This document shows, piece after piece, positions 56,121 through 64,000 of a DNA stretch of 64,000 bases. The stretch is from Astragalus membranaceus. Lineage: Eukaryota; Streptophyta; Magnoliopsida; Fabales; Fabaceae. The notes beneath the pieces are model-generated. The model was not told the DNA's origin. It saw only the letters and a list, made by a program, of their open reading frames with translations, and searched no databases. The stretch is taken from the NCBI GenBank assembly GCA_039519185.1, contig CM076849.1:81205289-81269288 (forward strand). The letters are read 5' to 3'. How positions within the stretch are numbered: the first letter of the stretch is position 1; each line of letters opens with the position of its first letter. The position numbers and the translations under genes are program-made.

Positions 56121-57260
56121 GTCCATCGAGGATATGCTTCATTAAAACCTTACTAAGAAAAAACTCGGTGGGAAAAAATCCTAGTGAAGGAAAAAGAGTA
56201 CAATATCCTTTCTATGGGAACTGCCTCGTTAAAAACCTTGGCAGGAAAATCCAATGGGACAAAACCATAGCGAAGGGAAAATAAGTGCAGTTTTGTCCCC
56301 CTATTTGAAGCATCACTTAAGAGTATGAATTTCAACATCTGGAGTTTCTCACCGAGTGCATATGGAGCAATCTACTCTGTTTTGTCACTTGTAATATATC
56401 CTCATTTAATGGAGCTTTGTGGTCAATATTGTCTTCAGGACATCTTCCTTGAAATGTTGGCATTTGAGCTTGAAATGAAGAAGCAAGAACCATAGATTGT
56501 TTTGAAGATCACAAAGATATTTCAATGTCACCACATGTCGACAATGGCTGACTTGAGATCTAACTTGATCTAAATCAGAAAAATACTTTGTATCTGCATT
56601 GTTAATTTGGGGAACATATATAAAATGATTTATTCGTTAGAATAGTCAAAATAAAATATGCATCCCCTTTGTTCTATTGCATTTTGGTAATATGCATGTA
56701 TTTAGTAATATGCATGTATACTTTCATATCACTATATTACTGCTAGTTGATGCAGCATTTAGTAATATGCATGTATGCTTTCATAGAGTTAGATTATAGT
56801 CTTTGGGACCGAGATATTAATTATTTTCTTGCAACACAAATCATGTACTCAACAAAACCAGTTCTCTATAACTTGTTAAACAAAAAATTAATCAGCTAAC
56901 TGTTTGATCAACAGAGCGACTCAAGATTTTGTTTTTCAAAAGAATTTATATGAAGATATTTCTTTATATCTTGAGTCCTTCTGGGATTTTCTAAGTAGAG
57001 ATCAATCACAGGTTCAACCTCAAAAATCCATCATATATAATATGAGGTCATTCATATAGAACTTTTTCTTTGGGTAATCGATAATTTTGGAAAGCTCTTC
57101 AGGAGTTCCAATAATGGCAAAATATAGCAAATTCATTTCATGATCTTTTCATAAAACTATATGGACAAGTGATGTCATTTTTATATCCCTCCTTTAGAAT
57201 ATGAATTGAGACGATTATACCACTTGCATTCAAATTATATTATCTCATGGAGGGATTGAT
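56121..57260 (-). pseudogene. Copia 3' pol region, heavily decayed
   Basis: Near 56560-56400 a trace of the usual copia C-terminus is readable (DLDQVRSQ). The RT palm with its catalytic aspartates and most of RNase H are not recognisable. Confidence 0.4.
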
Positions 57261-57773
57261 TCAATTAGAGTAACCATCTCGAGAATCCGAAAAGTGTGAT
57301 TGGAATATTAATCCTTCAGGGATCTTCAAATAATTATGACTATTAAATGAGTCATAGAAATAAGTCGTAGCAACATTCATCTTGTGAAAATTGAGCTCTT
57401 CATGTGCTACAAGGCTAATTAAGCATTGAAAAGTACTTGCATCCACCCTTGAGCAACATGTCGAGCTTTGAATCTCACAATTTCACTATCCTCATTATGT
57501 TTTTGCACAAAAACCCATATGTATCCGACTGGATTCACAACTTTAGGTGTTTGGACTACATGTCCAATTTTCTTTTTGTAAAACGAGTTTAATTCTTCTT
57601 CAATTTCATCTTTCAATTTTTTCCAATTCTCACTTTGTCTACAATCTTTAATAGACTTTGTTTCATGATCCTCACTATCATTTATCATATTTAGCGCTAT
57701 ATTATATGTAAAAATAATGCCAACGTTGACTTTGTATCGGTTCCATAATTTTTCATTCTTGACCTAATTCATT
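57261..57773 (-). pseudogene. Copia reverse transcriptase fragment
   Basis: 57688-57419 contains VGYIWVFVQKHNEDSEIVRF and KARHVAQGW, the RT start of copia elements. It continues in another frame as 57446-57261 (MDASTFQCLISLV, LKIPEG). Stops and frameshifts throughout. Confidence 0.75.
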
Positions 57774-58443
57774 TTTTTAAGTAAAGACTAATATATATTA
57801 AAAAGAAAAAAGGAGAACAGAAAAAGACCGAGGGGGGGCCAAACCAAAACCCAAAGCCAGAGAAAAAACAAACAAAGCAGCAAAATGGAAACTTGGGCAA
57901 GGCACCCTAGACCAACCATCCAAATGAAAACAGATTAACAAAACAGGCCAAAAACGGCTGAAAAAACAAACTCAGAAAGTGACTGATATTGAGCTAGCTT
58001 TGGACCGAAGATTGTATCCAACTGACAAACTCTTTTTCTGTTTCTTCTTTTGTTTCTTGGACAGAATCGGTTCCGAGTACCTCTCAGCTGAGTCAGGAAC
58101 CACCGGATCACCCACATCGTCTGGCGACTTATCCCACAACCTACTTAAAAGTTGCATATCAGCTTTAACTGCTGGATTCATGTCCTCTGAGTCAACAAGC
58201 AAGACTTTGGAGTTTGGATATAACATAGATGCTTGAGAGTTCGAGACAACCTCATCATCTGAGATATCCGCCCAATTTTTCTTTATAGCAGATGTCTCCA
58301 CTGAGTAGGAAGCACCAGAGTCAAGCCTAGTCGTGGGAGACTTCGTGCAGCAGATATGAGCTTCACCAAGATCATGGCCCCCAGCCATCTCTTCAGGTGT
58401 AATAACAGTGTTGCCAAAACCCTTGAGTTGATTGGGATTGATG
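57774..58443 (-). mobile_element. Internally deleted LINE (L1-type) inserted in the copia element
   Basis: Short target duplication TCATT (57769-57773 and 58444-58448) with an A tail on the minus strand. A 138-residue frame (58388-57972) starts MAGGHDLGEAH and has a lysine-rich tail (SKKQKKKQKK) before YNLRSKAS. It is followed by a T-rich 3' UTR typical of plant L1 ends. There is no endonuclease or RT, so either ORF1 was joined to the 3' end by deletion or this is a non-autonomous derivative. The copia frame reads on across the insertion site. Confidence 0.6.
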
Positions 58444-58448
58444 TCATT

Positions 58449-59460
58449 GAGATCTCTTTAATTTCAGAATTTTTCAGGTACCTGATTAGTTCTTCTGGAA
58501 CTGAAATGTCAATTATGTCTGAATTCTCTTTGAGTTTCTATATCCTCGCTTGGACCATCTCTCTTTTTAGCTTCCTTTCTTATTTGAGGATTTTTATCTT
58601 TGGAACCGATTGGTCTACCACGCTTCAGGAGCGGTTTTGACTCATTTGCAATATTAGATTGTCCAATAGGGACATTCATTTTATTGGAGCATTAGTAGCT
58701 GATATATATGATTTGGTCACACCTTTTGGATCAGTGAACTTCTAGTTCATATTGTTTAGTTCGAGGATTGATATGATGCAATGATAATTCATTCCAACTG
58801 ATCTCTTTTTCAAGCTGCTTATTCTCTCCCCCTAATGTTGGGAAATTTAATTCATCAAATGATAATTATCAAACTGAACTATAAACAAGTCTCCAATTGT
58901 TGGCTCAAGATACTTTATTATACATGGGGATTTATATCCAATATATATTCCCAAAATTCATTGAGGACTCATCATAGTGCATTATGAATGGAGAAACAAG
59001 AACATACACTACACATCCAAAAATTCAAAGATGAGAAATATTAGGTTCGTGACCAAAAACCAAATGTAAAGGGGAAGAGTTGTGATAACTTGTTGGCTTG
59101 ATGCGAATCAATGCCACGGCAGGCAAAATTTCATGTTCCCAATTAGAAATTGGGAGTTCTTATCTCATAAGTATTGGTCATATAATTAACTTTAGACGTC
59201 TAAAGAATGGTTCTTCAAGACCATTTTATGAATGAACGCATGCTACGTGATGTCCAATATCAATTCTAATCGACATACAATACTTATCAAATGCTTTCAG
59301 AGTAATTCACATAATAACCTCTTACTCAAATTAGTTGAGCAAACGGTCTCACAAACTTCTGGTTGTGAGTTGATGACACACATATATAATATATGTGGCC
59401 ATCTAGTTGATGCATCATAATATACTCGGGATGACCCAACTGGTCTTGCCAACAAAAAAA
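58449..59460 (-). pseudogene. Copia integrase fragment
   Basis: Minus-strand reading gives SSPLHLVFGHEPNISHL, ILGIYIGYKSPCIIKYLEP and LKRGRPIGSKDKNP, typical of the integrase C-terminal part and linker of copia elements. Several stops. Confidence 0.65.
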
Positions 59461-60992
59461 TTATTATGATATGTAAACTTCTAGTTTACAACATGCGCTT
59501 CAATTGCACATATATAAGTGTAGTATAAATCAGAGGAAAAAACAGACAACTTTTCCACTACACTTATTTTATCCAAAGTATGTCTCGTTATATAAAGATA
59601 TTCAACATCTCCTTCATTTCTTGTTTCAATATGATGTCCATTTAGACGGATATCCTTAAACTAAATAAATTTTTATGAGACTTGAGAGATTATAATATGA
59701 TACAATGTGTAAAAATCTGTTCTCTAGATAATTAGCAATACACTAGCTCTTCTGAAGCCTTCAATTATATTTTGCAAACTTCTGGTTGCAAGTTGATAAC
59801 AAGTACACATGCCACTATATGACTTCTGGCCATAACTAGATAATGTACGCATTTTAATATAAAATACACATATATAATCTTAGTTATATTCGTAGAATAG
59901 CTATCAAACTTAACTCTATTTTAAGCTAGCTAACCAATAGCATTATAGTTAAAAAGCATTGAGAGAAAAATGACAGATAAAACTTCAATTATATTGAAGA
60001 ATGTTTTAGTCCTTCAAAATATCAATATGGGATGTAATTGCTACTTCATGATAATCTTGCTAAACGTATACTAAATAGTAAAACTATATCGACTACTAAA
60101 CTTTACGTTTGATTTACTATAGCATAATTTTGGTCGCGCTGATATCTATTTAAACAAAATTAATGTATTAAATTTTTACTATTCAAATAACAAAATATAA
60201 AACTATTAAGAATGCGTATCACAAAGATTACCATCTATATACAAAAAAATTGGAGACACACAATTTTCTTCAATAAATAAAATTGTATAAACCACACACA
60301 CTAGTTTAATATAAAAAAAATACTATTTATACAAAAAAAAATCGAGACACACAATTCTAATAGGTATGTTCCATGTCATTTCAAATGCGCTATAATATTA
60401 TGGTAATATATGAAATTACAACAAGATAATAAAAAGTTAGCATGGAAAATAAGAAGATAAGAGTGTCTAGTTCTTTAAGATCTAGTCATACATTCAATTG
60501 CTCCTATTCCACTTTTTTAATGCAACATTTTTATATGGAATTCTAAACATAAGAAAGAAGAAAAGTTACATTTTTCCATAATCCATGAGTTACTACACCA
60601 ATATTAGAAATAAAAAAGGTCATAATCACAAATCATATGCTAATGACATTTAAATAGGATAATGATAATATTTATCACATCAATGGTCATCACACCACGA
60701 ATTTTCTTGTACCAAAATTATAATGTGAATCATTCACTTCTGGGAATGAACTTCAAAACATAGAGTGGTTTGTGGGTATTCTTTTCAATCACCATATCAC
60801 ATAATCTTGATTTATAATATTTTTAGAATTATTTTCTCATTTTGCTAATTCATGAGAATAGCTTAGACATAAATTATATATCCCTTTCTCTTGATTTCCA
60901 TTGCTTCAAAACATACAAAGATCAAATAGATCTTATGGATTGCAATCATTGTGTAAGTCGAGTTCTTGAGGAACTCGATCACAAATCTTTCA
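59461..60992. other. AT-rich stretch, nothing recognised
   Basis: Probably the 5' part of the copia element or its flank. No frame, terminal repeat or RNA gene is evident. Confidence 0.35.
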
Positions 60993-61370
60993 TGTAAGAT
61001 CCCTAAATTTTAAGACCCGAATCATGGAAAATAAGATCGAGTTACATATTTGGGGAAATAATTAGTCGCAACTCGAAAGAGAGGTAGTCGAGAAATTTAT
61101 GCCGAATGAATAACCGTAGAATTATTGGGGTCTTAGCACCAAAACCATGGATAAATGGGCCAAGGGCATTTTGGTCCTTTCCCAACCATTGAGCCCTCAG
61201 CCCCTTACACTCTCACCCAGCTGAACCACTTACCACAATTCAGTTTTCAGAACTAAAACAAAAAGAAAAGAAAAAAAACAGCAAAGAGAAGTGAGAAAGA
61301 GGAGAGGGAGGCGAAGGAGAAGAATGGAGAGGAGGAACTCAACACCACCAAACCATGATGCATGCTCCAT
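60993..61370 (+). repeat. Truncated gypsy-type LTR
   Basis: TGTAAGATCCCTAAATTTTAAGACCC is a common start of plant gypsy LTRs. It is cut at 61370, where the 11,375-base-offset repeat begins. Confidence 0.5.
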
Positions 61371-64000
61371 ATTCTTGAAAACGTTCTTCACAATCGGCAT
61401 CCCACATAAACGGCTAACCCTTACGAGTTAACCGAGTAAGTGGAAGAACTAACTGTGACAACCCTTGAATAAATCTCCTATAATAACCAGCTACACCCAA
61501 GAATCTTCTTATCTCTGTGACTGATGTTGGTCTTTCCCAGTTTAACACAGCTTCCACTATACTGGGATCTACTGCAACTCCCGATTGGGAAATCACATGT
61601 CCCAAAACTTTACCTCAGGCATCCAGAAGTCACACTTCGAAGGCTTCACGTACAACTTCTTTTCTCGGAGTACATTCAGAACAATGCGGAGATGTTGAAC
61701 ATGCTCCTCAATGGTCTTCGAGTACACCAAGATATCATCGATGTAAACGACTACAAACTGATGCATGTACGTGTGGAAGACTCGGTTCATGTAATCCATG
61801 AATACCGCTGGGGCATTAATTTGACCGAAGGGTATCACTACGAACTCGTAATGTCCATACCTAGTACGGAAAGCTGTCTTCGGAATATCTAAGACTCTAA
61901 CTTTTATTTGATGATACCCCGACCTTAGATCAATTTTAGAAAACACCACAGCACCTCGAAGTTGATCAAGCAAATCATCTATCCTTGGCAGGGGATATTT
62001 ATTCTTGATCGTCACTTTGTTAAGTTGTCGATAATCAATGCACAGTCTCATGCTACCATCTTTCTTCTTAACAAGTAATACATGAGCACCCCAAGGAGAA
62101 GCGCTAGACCAAATAAACTTCTTCGATATCAACTCTTCAAGTTGGGATTTCAATTCCTTTAATTCAAAAGGAGACATTCGATAAGGAGTAATAGATATTG
62201 ACCCTGTGCCAGGAACCAATTCTATTGAAAACTCCACCTCTCGATCTGGAGGTACAAAAGAAGCTTCATCCAGAAATTCATTCACAACTTGAACATATGT
62301 CAAATCTAAACCAGTTTCAGTGGATGCGGATAACATAATAACATAAGCTTCCGCACCTTGGAATAATGTTTGGCTTGCTGAGGTGAAAGAGATATCTGCT
62401 TTAGAATATGCCTTTGACAATTCAACAGATTCAGAGGCAAAACTGATAGTTCGATTGGCACAGTCGATTGTAACATGATTTGCAAGCAACCAATTCATAC
62501 CCAGAACGATGCCCATACCTCTCATAGGCAAAGAAATAAATTCTACAACGAAATTTCTGTCTCCTATGACAAGTAGACATCTTTGACACAATGATTGGGT
62601 CTGCACACGACCCTTAACAGCAGTTAAGATAGTTATCGGCTCGAATTGCGGAGATAACGCTAGTCCCAACCGATCTACACATGATTGAGCTATAAAACAG
62701 TGGGTTGCACCCGAATCATATAATATACCGACAGAGTTATTGAAAAGTGATCCCATACCCCTCAGTAAATTGTCTGCAGGTGTGACTGTCTGGGCATCCA
62801 AAGTGTTGATTCACCCGCGTGTTGGAGCAGCTTGAGCTTCTTTGAAACTCTTCCTTGCTGAGAACTCTTTACCATAGTGACCCTCTACCTTACAATAATA
62901 GCACCGATTAGATCTTTGCTTACAACCACCACTGTGATGCTTTCCACAGTTAGAACATCTTTTGACCTTTGAAGAATCGAAGAATTGTACCTTCTTTTCC
63001 TTTGATGAAATTATCTTAGGACTTTGCATTAGGTTTTGATAATTCAACTACATTCTTTCCTTTCCAGTACTCTTTTTGAGATCATCCTCGGCGACATAGG
63101 GTGGTTGCACTAATGCATCATAATTGGTGAGAGTATATATAAGAACTGAGACCCCAAGTCATATAAGCACGAAGGTCCATCTTATACATCTTCATCTTCC
63201 ATTCCTTATTTGGAGCATACTTTACCACTTGGAAAAATTGAGACAACTTCTTAAAATTAGCGGTGTATTCTTCCACTGTCATGTCACCTTACCTGAGGAT
63301 GCACCGATTGGAGATTCCAGTCTTGGTTGAGGATTGCGTCTCGATCATCCTTCCATAATTCCGCTTATGATGCACTAAGTATTGAGTTGATCAGGCTCAA
63401 TGTCTCTTAGCATCACAAGTATAACTACAACAAGGAGTAACAAGGAATCGACTCAACCCTAAACTAAACTAAGTCCGACTAGGTCGAACTGCTCTGATAC
63501 CAACTGTAACACCCCGGTATTTCTAGTTAGTAGGAATACCTAAGTGCACCATCCCTAACTACCTCAGAGATATTATTTCCTGTCTAGATACTGAACATCA
63601 GTATAACTTTTTCTCTGAATAATACCAAACCAGTTTTAAACCTAGTTAAAACCACAACGGTTCCCAGACCTATCTACACTCTCGGTTCAATTATGAATCC
63701 TATTTAACTGAACACGACACCGACTGCGCGAACGCTAAACCCCGGTGAACCGTATTATAGGACTTTCTTTCATTCGCGGTTTAATTCATAACCACGTGCA
63801 TTATCAATCAACACGACATCGACTGCATTACTGCTAACCCCGGTTAACGTGTTATAATTCAGTACGACACCGACTGCATTACTGCTAAACCCCGGTGAAT
63901 CGCACAACAACATTTTAACATAACACCGCCTGCATTACTGCTAAACCCCGGTGAACCCCCTTACCAATAGTACTTTCCCTAATGGTATACGGGCCTAGGG
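61371..64000 (-). repeat. Near-identical repeat of 49996-52625 (minus-strand gypsy element)
   Basis: Every landmark recurs at an offset of exactly 11,375 bases: RT frame 62801-61593, RT tail 61605-61414, zinc-knuckle frame 63047-62811, primer site 63491-63502, and LTR start 63505 continuing past the window end. The only difference I found is A51205 against T62580 (Ser to Arg in the protease region). All stops and frameshifts of the first copy are shared. Confidence 0.9.

Larger units (their letters stand above)
55854..60992 (-). mobile_element. Degenerate Ty1/copia element
   Basis: The 254-base 3' LTR (55854-56107), polypurine tract, RT and integrase remnants are in copia order (integrase before RT) on the minus strand. 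A LINE fragment interrupts it at 57774-58443. No 5' LTR is recognised. 59460-60992 is AT-rich without recognisable coding sequence, and the right limit is arbitrary. Confidence 0.7.

Noticed and set aside
59232..59420. 62-residue plus-strand frame as a gene
   Set aside because: It lies opposite decayed copia integrase coding sequence on the minus strand and has no motif.

Overview
The window is intergenic nuclear DNA of a flowering plant, probably a eudicot, and is built almost entirely from nested and broken transposable elements. The lineage call rests on Athila, Tat/Ogre-like and chromovirus Ty3/gypsy elements, a copia element, a LINE, a CACTA element carrying spliced plant-gene fragments, Helitrons with plant-type ends, and a two-exon defensin-like gene. 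I cannot name the species. I saw no rRNA, tRNA, CRISPR or bacterial-type operon.

Layout. 1-8971: a Tat/Ogre-like gypsy element (gag, protease with G-patch, a 200-bp putative intron, reverse transcriptase with its core deleted, two RNase H domains, integrase, truncated 3' LTR). 8972-10424: the end of a CACTA element and a Tat-type pol remnant. 10425-15660: a defensin-like (DEFL) repeat unit holding a Helitron (10552-13154) and an exon-1-less DEFL copy. 15661-16509: unassigned. 16510-41327: one Tat-type pol fragment split by two large insertions. The first is a 12.5-kb CACTA element (16599-29150) with pieces of at least three unrelated host genes and a nested chromovirus (19454-27795). The second is a complete-ended Athila element (30135-41169). 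41328-46682: the duplicated DEFL unit with a second Helitron copy and the only DEFL copy that has both exons (45196-45617). 46683-53083: a degenerate minus-strand gypsy element. 53085-55210: a third DEFL copy and the promoter remnant of a fourth. 55211-60992: LTR and Helitron-like scraps and a minus-strand copia element with a nested LINE fragment. 60993-61370: an LTR fragment. 61371-64000: an almost identical repeat of 49996-52625, offset by exactly 11,375 bp.

How it fits together. The best candidate for a working host gene is the small secreted cysteine-rich peptide at 45196-45617, which needs an intron to be read. Its repeat units form a tandem array that transposons have broken up, and copies of the array serve as empty-site controls. 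They show that the Helitron (A|T site) and a poly(A) retroposon are genuine insertions. Athila arrived after a segmental duplication, because only one copy of the duplication holds it.

All lineage names come from motifs read by eye. No database search was possible.
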